6,720 nt of DNA, from the NCBI GenBank assembly GCA_937879825.1, contig CALFMQ010000125.1:1-6720 (forward strand). Reading direction: 5' to 3'. Position 1 is the first letter of the stretch. Each line of letters starts with the position of its first letter. This DNA comes from an uncultured Phycisphaerales bacterium (lineage in GTDB: Bacteria > Planctomycetota > Phycisphaerae > Phycisphaerales > UBA1924). The notes below the pieces were generated by a model. It was given only the letters and a program-made list of their open reading frames with translations, searched no databases and was not told the DNA's origin. A program made the translations under genes and the position numbers. Of the stretch, positions 1 through 5,449 are shown in pieces.

Positions 1-1771
1 GCTCGTGTCGGAGTTCGAAGACGGTGTAGAGCATCGCGTAGAGCGCGATCCAGACGGGCGTCTGGAGGAACATGGGAATGCACCCGAGCATGCCGGCGTA
101 GTTGACGCCTTCCTCGCGCATGAGCCGGGTCATTTCCTGCTGCATTTTGACGCGGTCGTCCTTGTACTTCTCCTGGATGGCTTTCTGCTTGGGCGCGAGG
201 GCCTGCATCTGCTTGGAGAAGCGCATCATGGAGATCTGCGACTTCTTGGTGATGGGGTGGAGGATGGTGCGTACGCAGACGACCAGGACCATGATGGCCA
301 GCGCCCAGTCGAAGACGACGTACTTGTGGAGGATGCTCAGGAACGCGTGGAGGAGATCGGCGAGCCACTGGAAGGTGCACATGGCGCACATGCCGAAGGA
401 GAGTTGGTAGATGACGATGGAGTCCATCGCGGTGCGCGAGTAGACGGGGTTCTCGGAGCCGGCGAGGTATCGCTCGGAGGTTGGGCCGGCGTAGAAGCCC
501 ATGGGGAGATTGAGCGTCTGGCCCGGCTCGGCTGTGAGCGCGCGTGACTGCATCTCGAGGTGGAGGGCATCGGGGTACGCGATCGACCGGCCCTTGTTGT
601 CGGTGCGGTAGAAGACCAGCGATTTCGGGTAGACCCTGGCCGTGGCCCAGAGCGCCTTGTCCTGGCCTTCTTCGGGCATGGCGTGGGCGATGGCGCTGAA
701 GTAGCGCGAGGACTGTGCGAGCCAGACGAGATCGGAGAAGCCGTCGTAGATGTTTGCGTTGGGCCAGACGGTTTCGGGCGGGAGCGGGTTGCCCTGCTTA
801 TCGAACTTGGGCTCGCTCATGGTGAGCGCTTTGGACATGGAGAGGAGTTTGCGGTCGCCCTCGACGATCTCGCGGGATGGGTCGCGCTTGGGATCGAGGA
901 GCGCGCCGAAGCGGACGCGCTCGAGGGGGATGCGGTAGCCGCCGCGGTCTTCGGGGAGGGCGACGGGGCCTGTCTGGATGAAGGAGAGTTCGAGGGGGGC
1001 GTCGGTGAGGTTTTCGGCGAGGAGATCGATGCGCAGGTCGAACGAGCCCTCGCTGAGCGTGAACTGGCGCACGAGGCGCACGATGGGATCGTTGGACTCG
1101 TTCTCGATGATCGCTTCGAAGGCGATGCGTGTGTCGGTCTGCGAGGCGATGCGCCAGAGGCGGGTGGCTTCGGGGGTGTCGGTGTTGAAGAGGGGGACCC
1201 ACTGGCCGTTGACCATCATGCCGGTGACGGACATGGGGATGGCGGCGCGGGAGCCGTCTGCGGAGTTCTGGCGCTGCTGGATGAGGTAGTGGTCTTTGTG
1301 CCGGATGGTCTTGTAGTAGCTGGAGGACTCGATGCGCTGGATGCCGGCGCCGATGGTGGTGAGTTCGACGCGGAGGCGGTAGGGCGAAGACTCGTCGAGC
1401 GAGCCGAGCACGAGGGTTTCGTCCTGGATGGGGACGGGGCGCGCGTGGAGCGCGGCGATGGGCGCTGCGGACGCGGGGGTTTCGGCGGGCTCGATGGCGG
1501 GCTGATCATCGCGCGCGGGTTGGTCGGTCGCGGGGTTCGGCGGCGCGTCGGGCAGGGCGGCGGAGTCGGTGGGTTGATCGGATGCGGCGTCGTCTTTGGA
1601 TTGATCGTCGGCTGGTGTGACGGCGGGCTGGGCGTCGGCGGGTTTGTTGGAGGATGCGCCCGGGCCCTGGCCGGTGGCGTTGATGAAGAAGGCGATGCCG
1701 ACGGCGACGGCGGCGATGGTGACGATGATCGGGACGACGACGCGGAGCGTCATGTTCTTTTCGGCGGGCAT
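1..1771 (-). CDS. yidC: Membrane protein insertase YidC (3' end cut by window edge)
   Basis: YidC/Oxa1/Alb3 insertase, which folds and inserts inner-membrane proteins alone or with SecYEG. The 590 codons present encode, in order: an N-terminal membrane helix (about residues 9-30, LRVVVPIIVTIAAVAVGIAF); a Pro/Ala/Asp-rich linker (about 33-108); a periplasmic beta-rich P1 domain (about 110-440); and the conserved insertase core. The core shows the hydrophilic-groove arginine R501 in VCVRTILHPITKKS, the cytoplasmic coiled hairpin (KQMQALAPKQKAIQEKYKDD) and GCIPMFLQTPVWIALYAML. Alignment from memory with E. coli YidC (R366) suggests that about 100 C-terminal residues lie beyond base 1. The ATG at 1771-1769 has no clear Shine-Dalgarno. 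Met7 is an alternative start, but Met1 leaves a sensible short basic N-terminus. The gene lies 58 bp downstream of a metallophosphoesterase on the same strand and could be cotranscribed with it. An unusual CxxC (C462, C465) precedes the second membrane helix. Identity is secure. Confidence 0.95.
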   Translation of the reverse strand, partial: MPAEKNMTLRVVVPIIVTIAAVAVGIAFFINATGQGPGASSNKPADAQPAVTPADDQSKDDAASDQPTDSAALPDAPPNPATDQPARDDQPAIEPAETPASAAPIAALHARPVPIQDETLVLGSLDESSPYRLRVELTTIGAGIQRIESSSYYKTIRHKDHYLIQQRQNSADGSRAAIPMSVTGMMVNGQWVPLFNTDTPEATRLWRIASQTDTRIAFEAIIENESNDPIVRLVRQFTLSEGSFDLRIDLLAENLTDAPLELSFIQTGPVALPEDRGGYRIPLERVRFGALLDPKRDPSREIVEGDRKLLSMSKALTMSEPKFDKQGNPLPPETVWPNANIYDGFSDLVWLAQSSRYFSAIAHAMPEEGQDKALWATARVYPKSLVFYRTDNKGRSIAYPDALHLEMQSRALTAEPGQTLNLPMGFYAGPTSERYLAGSENPVYSRTAMDSIVIYQLSFGMCAMCTFQWLADLLHAFLSILHKYVVFDWALAIMVLVVCVRTILHPITKKSQISMMRFSKQMQALAPKQKAIQEKYKDDRVKMQQEMTRLMREEGVNYAGMLGCIPMFLQTPVWIALYAMLYTVFELRHE

Positions 1772-1829
1772 GGTCGGTTATTCAATCCTGTCGAGGCGTC
1801 GCGTGCGCTGTAGCGTCGGCGTTGAGAGA

Positions 1830-2609
1830 TCAACGCCCTTCGAACAAGCGTTCGGCGAGCCAGTCGGTCAGTTCGGGGATGGCACGGATCTTCTGCGCGG
1901 TGGCGGCGACATCGTATTCGACGCGGTGGAACTGGATGGAGCCGGAGTGGAGGACGGCGTAGGAGGCGCGGGGGTCGTGGTCGCGCGGCTGCCCGACGGA
2001 CCCGACATTGACGATGACCTTCTCCGACTCGATGAACTTGTAGGTGGCGCCCTCGCCGACTTCATCGGGGCGGTAGAAGTCGGGCTCGTCGGTGAAGACG
2101 CCGGGGACGTGGGTGTGGCCGCAGATGGCGGCACGGTCGACCTGCGCGAAGATGGACGACATTTTGTCGGTCGCGCTGAGGACATCGTCTGCGAAGATGT
2201 ATTCGTTGATGGGCCGGCGGGGTGAGCCGTGGACGGCGAGCATGGGGAAGCCGGCCTCGCTCTGTTCATCGACGACGCGGACGCGCATCTGCCCGAGAAA
2301 GCGGTAGCGTTTGGCTTTCTTGTCGGTGTCGGTCTCGGCGTCGAACTGGGCGCGGGTCCAGTAGGCGGCCTGCTCGGCGCCGGGGTTGAAGTTGGTGGGT
2401 TCGTAGAGGACGGCGAAGTCGTGGTTGCCCATGAGTGACCAGTCGCAGCGTTCGGCGATGAGATCGACGCACTCGAGGGGCTCGGGGCCGTAGCCGATGA
2501 CATCGCCCAGGCAGATGATTCGGTTGATGCCCTTGGCGTCGATATCGGCGAGGACGGCGCGGAGGGCCTCGGCGTTGGCGTGGATGTCGGAGATGACCGC
2601 GGTGGGCAA
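1830..2609 (-). CDS. Calcineurin-like metallophosphoesterase
   Basis: A 259-residue metallophosphoesterase of the bacterial YfcE/MJ0936-like group with two metal ions. All metal-site motifs are visible in order: SDIHAN (D8, H10), GDVIGYGPEP (D36), GNHD (N62, H63), AVHGSPR (H127), CGHTH (H165, H167) and NVGSVGQPRD (201-210), which is typical of this subgroup. It has no signal peptide or membrane segment, so it is probably cytoplasmic. Family members hydrolyse phosphodiesters or phosphomonoesters, but the substrate cannot be read from the sequence. The start is TTG (2609-2607). It is chosen because the SDIH motif follows directly, GGAG lies 8 bases upstream, and no in-frame start is seen upstream within the region checked. 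The gene ends 58 bp before yidC and probably shares a transcript with it. Active-site residues appear complete. Confidence is high for the family and low for any specific reaction. Confidence 0.92.
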   Translation of the reverse strand: MPTAVISDIHANAEALRAVLADIDAKGINRIICLGDVIGYGPEPLECVDLIAERCDWSLMGNHDFAVLYEPTNFNPGAEQAAYWTRAQFDAETDTDKKAKRYRFLGQMRVRVVDEQSEAGFPMLAVHGSPRRPINEYIFADDVLSATDKMSSIFAQVDRAAICGHTHVPGVFTDEPDFYRPDEVGEGATYKFIESEKVIVNVGSVGQPRDHDPRASYAVLHSGSIQFHRVEYDVAATAQKIRAIPELTDWLAERLFEGR

Positions 2610-2669
2610 CGAACTGGCTCCGGGGGTTGTCCACCGGCGATGCGGCGGCGCGAGAGGGGGAAGGGGCGA

Positions 2670-2698
2670 ATCCTACAGGGCATCGGCGGGCTCGCCAA
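2670..2698 (-). promoter_or_regulatory. Candidate sigma-70-like promoter for the metallophosphoesterase/yidC unit
   Basis: On the minus strand TTGGCG (2698-2693), a 17-bp spacer and TAGGAT (2675-2670) match the -35 and -10 consensus at four of six positions each. Initiation near 2663 would leave a leader of roughly 50 nt before the TTG start. This is a pattern match only, and such matches are common by chance. Confidence 0.3.
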
Positions 2699-2830
2699 AG
2701 CGGGGTCCGGGTGCGCGCGGCGGGGTGCTGCGGGGGCTCTGATCCGGGTGGATCATTCGGGAATCCGGTGCGGTTCTCTCAGACGGGGGGCGTGGAAGGC
2801 CGATATCGCCCTTCGCGGGTTCGCGCCGCC

Positions 2831-2836
2831 TATGAT
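2831..2836 (+). promoter_or_regulatory. Candidate -10 element for clpP1-clpP2
   Basis: TATGAT matches the -10 consensus TATAAT at five of six positions and stands out in GC-rich surroundings. It lies 53 bases upstream of the clpP1 ATG, which suggests a leader of about 45 nt. No good -35 hexamer lies 16-18 bases upstream, so the promoter may depend on an activator or an alternative sigma factor. Confidence 0.3.
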
Positions 2837-2889
2837 CGGCCCGGACCGAGTGACTTTGACTGTTGACACCCAATCAGGGGCCGAACTTT

Positions 2890-3459
2890 ATGTCGATCCA
2901 GTACCAGCGGACCCGTGAGATGACGATTGACGAGCTGTTGCTCGAGAACCGGGTGATCTTCCTGTTCGGGGAGATCAACCAGGCGTCGGCGGCGCGGCTG
3001 ATGATGCAGATGTTCTATCTGGACAACCAGAAGCGCGGGACGGACATCAACTTCTACATCAACTCCCCCGGCGGGGCGGTTGACGACACGCTTGCGATCT
3101 ACGACACGATGCGTTCGCTGGGGTCGAAGGTCGCGACCTACTGCATCGGGCGCGCGTATTCGGGCGCTTCGCTGCTGCTGGCGGCGGGCGAGAAGGGCAA
3201 GCGGTACATGCTGCCGCACGCGAAGGTGATGATCCATCAGCCGTACGGCGGCGTGTATGGTCAGACGGCGGACATCCAGATTCAGGCGGAGCAGATCATC
3301 CGCGCCAAGAACCTGCTTGTGAGCATTTTGGCGCGGCACACGGGGCAGCCCGACGCGACGGTCCGCGAGGACGGCGAGCGCGACAAGTACTTCAACGCAG
3401 GTGAGGCGAAGGAGTACGGGCTTGTCGATGAGATTCTCGAACCCGCAGAGAAGAAGTAA
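2890..3459 (+). CDS. clpP1: ClpP protease subunit, paralog 1 (complete catalytic triad)
   Basis: Serine protease subunit of the ATP-dependent Clp protease (family S14), 189 residues. Visible motifs are the handle/oxyanion strand INSPGG (57-62), the nucleophile S91 in GRAYSGASLLL, H116 in MIHQP and D165 in ERDKY, so the Ser-His-Asp triad is intact. The block around the nucleophile reads SGAS, not the usual SMGA. The N-terminus (MSIQYQRTREMTIDELLLEN) also lacks the RGER-YDIYSRLL segment of canonical ClpP, which shapes the axial loops. The ATG at 2890 is chosen over an in-frame TTG at 2863: AGGGG lies 9 bases upstream of it, and the extension adds no conserved sequence. The gene is first in a tandem pair, 59 bp before clpP2 and probably cotranscribed with it. 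Similar second ClpP types occur in multi-ClpP bacteria, where mixed tetradecamers are known. Family identity is secure; the paralog number is only a label. Confidence 0.93.
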   Translation: MSIQYQRTREMTIDELLLENRVIFLFGEINQASAARLMMQMFYLDNQKRGTDINFYINSPGGAVDDTLAIYDTMRSLGSKVATYCIGRAYSGASLLLAAGEKGKRYMLPHAKVMIHQPYGGVYGQTADIQIQAEQIIRAKNLLVSILARHTGQPDATVREDGERDKYFNAGEAKEYGLVDEILEPAEKK

Positions 3460-3518
3460 GCGCAGGGCGACGGTTGCTGAGACTTTCTACTTACACACCC
3501 CACACGGACGACCCGAAC

Positions 3519-4130
3519 ATGTCATACCTGGTTCCGATTGTCGTTGAGAACACCGGGCGCGGCGAGCGCTCCTACGACATCTATTCCCGATTGCTGAAGG
3601 ACCGCATTGTGTTCATTGGCGGCGGGATCAACGATGAGCTGGCCAACCTGGTGACGGCTCAGATTCTGTTCCTTGCGAATGAGAATCCGGAGTCGGACAT
3701 TCACATCTATGTGAACTCTCCGGGCGGGTCGGTGACGGCGGGGCTGGGCATCGTGGACACGATGAACTTTGTGAAGCCGGACATCTGCACCTACATCGTG
3801 GGGCAGGCGGCGTCGATGGGTTCGGTGATCGCGTGCTCGGGGACGAAGGGCAAGCGGTACACTCTTCACAATGCGCGGAACCTGATGCACCAGCCGCTGC
3901 TCTCGGGCGTGATGGAGGGTCAGGCGACGGATCTGGAGATCGAGGCGCGGGAGATGCTGCGTCTTCGGGATCGCCTGTACAAGATCTATGCCGATGCGAC
4001 GGGCCAGAAGGTCGAGCAGATCATCAAGGACTGCGACCGGAACAAGTGGCTCGACGACGGCGAGATGGTGGAATACGGGCTTGTGGACTCGGTGCTGCGG
4101 TCGATGCCCCGGACCGGCAAGGACGCCTGA
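3519..4130 (+). CDS. clpP2: ClpP protease subunit, paralog 2 (Asn at the catalytic Asp position)
   Basis: A 203-residue ClpP with the canonical N-terminus (RGERSYDIYSRLLKDRIVF, residues 14-32), VNSPGG (65-70), nucleophile S99 in GQAASMGS and H124 in LMHQP. In the segment matching E. coli ERDTERDRFL it reads IKDCDRNKWL, so N175 (codon AAC at 4041) sits where the catalytic Asp is expected; D171 and D173 are nearby. Otherwise it is closer to standard ClpP than its neighbour is. The ATG at 3519 is preferred to an in-frame TTG at 3474 because conserved sequence starts at MSYLVPIVVENTGRGER; no strong Shine-Dalgarno is present. It probably forms a homo- or hetero-tetradecamer with ClpP1 and works with an AAA+ unfoldase encoded elsewhere. 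Asn at this position is also known in Listeria ClpP1, where the triad is impaired. The family is secure; reduced activity is inference. Confidence 0.94.
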   Translation: MSYLVPIVVENTGRGERSYDIYSRLLKDRIVFIGGGINDELANLVTAQILFLANENPESDIHIYVNSPGGSVTAGLGIVDTMNFVKPDICTYIVGQAASMGSVIACSGTKGKRYTLHNARNLMHQPLLSGVMEGQATDLEIEAREMLRLRDRLYKIYADATGQKVEQIIKDCDRNKWLDDGEMVEYGLVDSVLRSMPRTGKDA

Positions 4131-4136
4131 TCGGCC

Positions 4137-4142
4137 TACAAT
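4137..4142 (+). promoter_or_regulatory. Candidate -10 element (TACAAT) just before a start codon
   Basis: TACAAT matches the -10 consensus at five of six positions. It ends six bases before the ATG at 4149, the spacing at which transcription would begin at or next to the start codon. The downstream gene has no Shine-Dalgarno, so a leaderless transcript is possible. The -35 region is weak (CCGGCA at 17-bp spacing). Confidence 0.3.
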
Positions 4143-4148
4143 GCGGTT

Positions 4149-4826
4149 ATGAGCGATCAGAGGAGCTCGTCACTCGTGCGCCCGGCTCGCGTCCTGGCCT
4201 TTGGGGTGTTGTTGTGCGCGATGGGTGTGGGCGCCTCGTGCCGGAGCGGTCCCAAGGACTTTGACAACGAGAACGACGAGCTGCGCCGGCGGCTGACCGA
4301 GGCGGAGGGTCGGATCGCGACGCTCGAGGCGGAGCGGAACGAACTGGCGGCGAAGGTCGGGGAGTTGAGCAAGACATTCGAGGGAGCGGGTGGTGACCCG
4401 GCGGCGGATGTTGTGGCTTCGTTGCCTCGGTGCGCGGGGCTGACGATCGGTCGTCTGTCGGGGCCTGTGGACTCGAACGACGACGGGTACTGGGACCGGG
4501 TGGATATCTACATCAGGCCGTTTGATGGGCGGCAGCGGTTCGTGCAGATCGCGGGCCGGATGACGGCGAGCGCGACGCTTGTGCCGCCGCCGGGGTCGGC
4601 GGAGGCGCCGGTGACGCTCGGGACGGCGGTGCTCCACCCGATTGATCTGCGTGAGTCGTATCGATCGAGCCCGCTGGGGACGCATTACACGGTTGAGATC
4701 CCGATCCGCCCGGTGGCGGTGGGGTCGCTTTCGGGGTCGATTCTGCTGGGGGCGGAGTTCCGGGACGCCGTGACGGGGCGGGTTCACGCGGTCCAGGAGA
4801 CGGTGAACCCCGCCAGAACGCCCTGA
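4149..4826 (+). CDS. Probable exported lipoprotein with coiled coil and EF-hand-like loop
   Basis: A 225-residue protein of unknown function. The N-terminus has a basic stretch and a hydrophobic core (about residues 15-29, VLAFGVLLCAMGVGA) ending in GASC. C31 could therefore be the lipidated cysteine, although Gly at -3 departs from the usual lipobox. Residues about 39-77 form a charged heptad-like coiled coil (L45, L49, I56, L59, L66, V70, L73). The C-terminal part (about 93-220) is beta-rich and opens with D108-S-N110-D-D112-G-Y-W-D116, which fits the DxNxDGxxD calcium loop. I do not recognise the family. The start is 18 bp after clpP2, so coupling to the clp transcript is possible, but a -10-like TACAAT directly upstream offers an independent start. 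A terminator overlaps the stop codon. An envelope location is inferred from the N-terminus. Confidence 0.8.
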   Translation: MSDQRSSSLVRPARVLAFGVLLCAMGVGASCRSGPKDFDNENDELRRRLTEAEGRIATLEAERNELAAKVGELSKTFEGAGGDPAADVVASLPRCAGLTIGRLSGPVDSNDDGYWDRVDIYIRPFDGRQRFVQIAGRMTASATLVPPPGSAEAPVTLGTAVLHPIDLRESYRSSPLGTHYTVEIPIRPVAVGSLSGSILLGAEFRDAVTGRVHAVQETVNPARTP

Positions 4827-4840
4827 GCGGGCGGTTTTCT
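4819..4840 (+). terminator. Short Rho-independent terminator overlapping the lipoprotein stop codon
   Basis: CGCCC (4819-4823) pairs with GGGCG (4829-4833). The loop, TGAGC, contains the TGA stop, and GTTTTCT follows. The stem is only five GC pairs with a short T tract, so it is moderate in strength. It fits the end of the clpP/lipoprotein transcript. Confidence 0.5.
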
Positions 4841-4961
4841 GGGGCGTCGCGGATTTTTGCGGATTCCGATTTGGGGGTGCGAACACCGGCGTGGGAAGGT
4901 CGTATTACCGGTGGAACTGAAACTCTCCTCCTCTCCCTCTCTTGTGACCGATTTGCAGTGC

Positions 4962-4997
4962 ACAGCCCCGAGCCGACCTCGGGGCTGTATTCTTTTT
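4962..4997 (+). terminator. Strong intrinsic terminator hairpin immediately before a start codon
   Basis: ACAGCCCCGAG (4962-4972) and CTCGGGGCTGT (4978-4988) form a perfect 11-bp stem with the loop CCGAC, followed by ATTCTTTTT. This is the best terminator signature in the window. Its T tract ends three bases before the ATG at 5001. It may end an upstream transcript or a small RNA from the 4830-4997 spacer, or act as an attenuator for the small lipoprotein gene. Confidence 0.75.
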
Positions 4998-5000
4998 GCG

Positions 5001-5231
5001 ATGAGACGAAGCGAGTCAGGGAAGATTCGGTGTTGGTGTTGCCTTGCGGCGGTGGCGATCGGGGGCGTGATGAGCGCTGGATGCTCGAAGGCGCTGCTGT
5101 CTCCGAGGGACGAGCGGACGCAATACGACCGGTACGACGTGGCGCGGGGGCAGTACGAGCCGCAGTACATCGAGGACGAGTTCGGTCGTCGCAAGCCGAA
5201 TCTGCGGGGGCGTTTGTCGCAGAAGCGATGA
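5001..5231 (+). CDS. Small putative lipoprotein, 76 residues
   Basis: A short exported protein of unknown function. The basic start (MRRSESGKIR) is followed by a hydrophobic stretch (about residues 11-27, CWCCLAAVAIGGVMSAG) and C28 as a possible lipid-attachment site. SAGC lacks the usual Leu at -3, but Val and Met lie just before it. The mature part is about 49 residues, highly charged and tyrosine-rich (QYDRYDVARGQYEPQYIEDE), and ends in GRRKPNLRGRLSQKR. The ATG at 5001 is chosen because everything upstream in this frame runs through the terminator hairpin and lacks protein character. No Shine-Dalgarno is present. TATTCT (4988-4993), inside the hairpin's 3' end and T tract, could serve as a -10 element for a leaderless transcript. 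Third-position GC and the sensible signal-to-charged-tail layout support a real gene. The function is unknown; small lipoproteins of this style are, in my recollection, seen in planctomycetes. Confidence 0.68.
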   Translation: MRRSESGKIRCWCCLAAVAIGGVMSAGCSKALLSPRDERTQYDRYDVARGQYEPQYIEDEFGRRKPNLRGRLSQKR

Positions 5232-5449
5232 TGGTTCTGGGGTGCGCGGGCGCGCAGGTGTCGCTTCATCCACAATGCGAAATCGATGGCGACGCGGGCG
5301 CGCGCGTCCGGTAAACTCCGGATGAAGCGCAACGATGGCGCGTCGAGCGGTTGAGTCGTGAAATCGAAAGCGATTCTGTGCCGCCGCCCGATGCTTCTAT
5401 TGCCTCACGGATGAACCCGCACGCACGCCTCGCGACGGAATGCACGACG
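5232..5449. other. Spacer with GC-rich hairpins and a weak promoter candidate
   Basis: This region holds two short GC-rich inverted repeats, TGCGC-GGGC-GCGCA (5243-5256) and GACGCG-GGCGCG-CGCGTC (5291-5308). Neither has a T tract, so neither is a clear intrinsic terminator. TAAACT (5312-5317) could be a -10 element for the downstream amidase-like gene. A ten-codon frame starting with ATG at 5322 and ending at 5354 has no support beyond its existence. The sequence from 5351 to 5410 is open in the frame of the next gene, but its third positions are AT-richer than those of the genes, so it is probably leader. Confidence 0.4.

Noticed and set aside
560..1813. Long plus-strand open frame (417 codons) and the related 5-547 frame
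   Set aside because: They lie opposite yidC, are Gly/Asp/Val-rich and repetitive, and match no family. The minus-strand reading gives a clear YidC, so these are antisense shadows of G/C-rich third positions.
1868..2698. Longer minus-strand frame (276 codons) overlapping the metallophosphoesterase
   Set aside because: Ser/Pro/Thr-rich low-complexity product. The frame ending at 1830 carries all the metallophosphoesterase motifs.
2863..2889. TTG start nine codons upstream for clpP1
   Set aside because: The ATG at 2890 has AGGGG at good spacing, and the extension (MTPNQGPNF) is not a ClpP feature.
2863..2891. TTGACA with CTTTAT as a promoter for clpP1
   Set aside because: The -35-like hexamer is perfect, but the -10 would overlap the start codon and place the transcription start inside the gene.
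4849..4865. Direct repeat GCGGATT (4849-4855 and 4859-4865)
   Set aside because: Only two 7-base copies; compatible with chance and not linked to any element.
4170..4886. Minus-strand 238-codon frame opposite the coiled-coil lipoprotein
   Set aside because: Arg/Pro/His-rich translation typical of an antisense shadow. The plus strand has a signal sequence, a coiled coil and a metal-loop motif.
4857..5000. Upstream extension of the small lipoprotein to a 124-codon frame
   Set aside because: It would translate through the pyrimidine tract and the terminator hairpin, and would bury the signal sequence in the middle of the protein.
5243..5308. GC-rich inverted repeats as terminators
   Set aside because: No T tract follows either repeat; such palindromes are common in sequence this GC-rich.
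5322..5354. Ten-codon frame MKRNDGASSG before the amidase-like gene as a leader peptide
   Set aside because: No ribosome binding site, no codon run suggesting attenuation, and too short to tell from chance.
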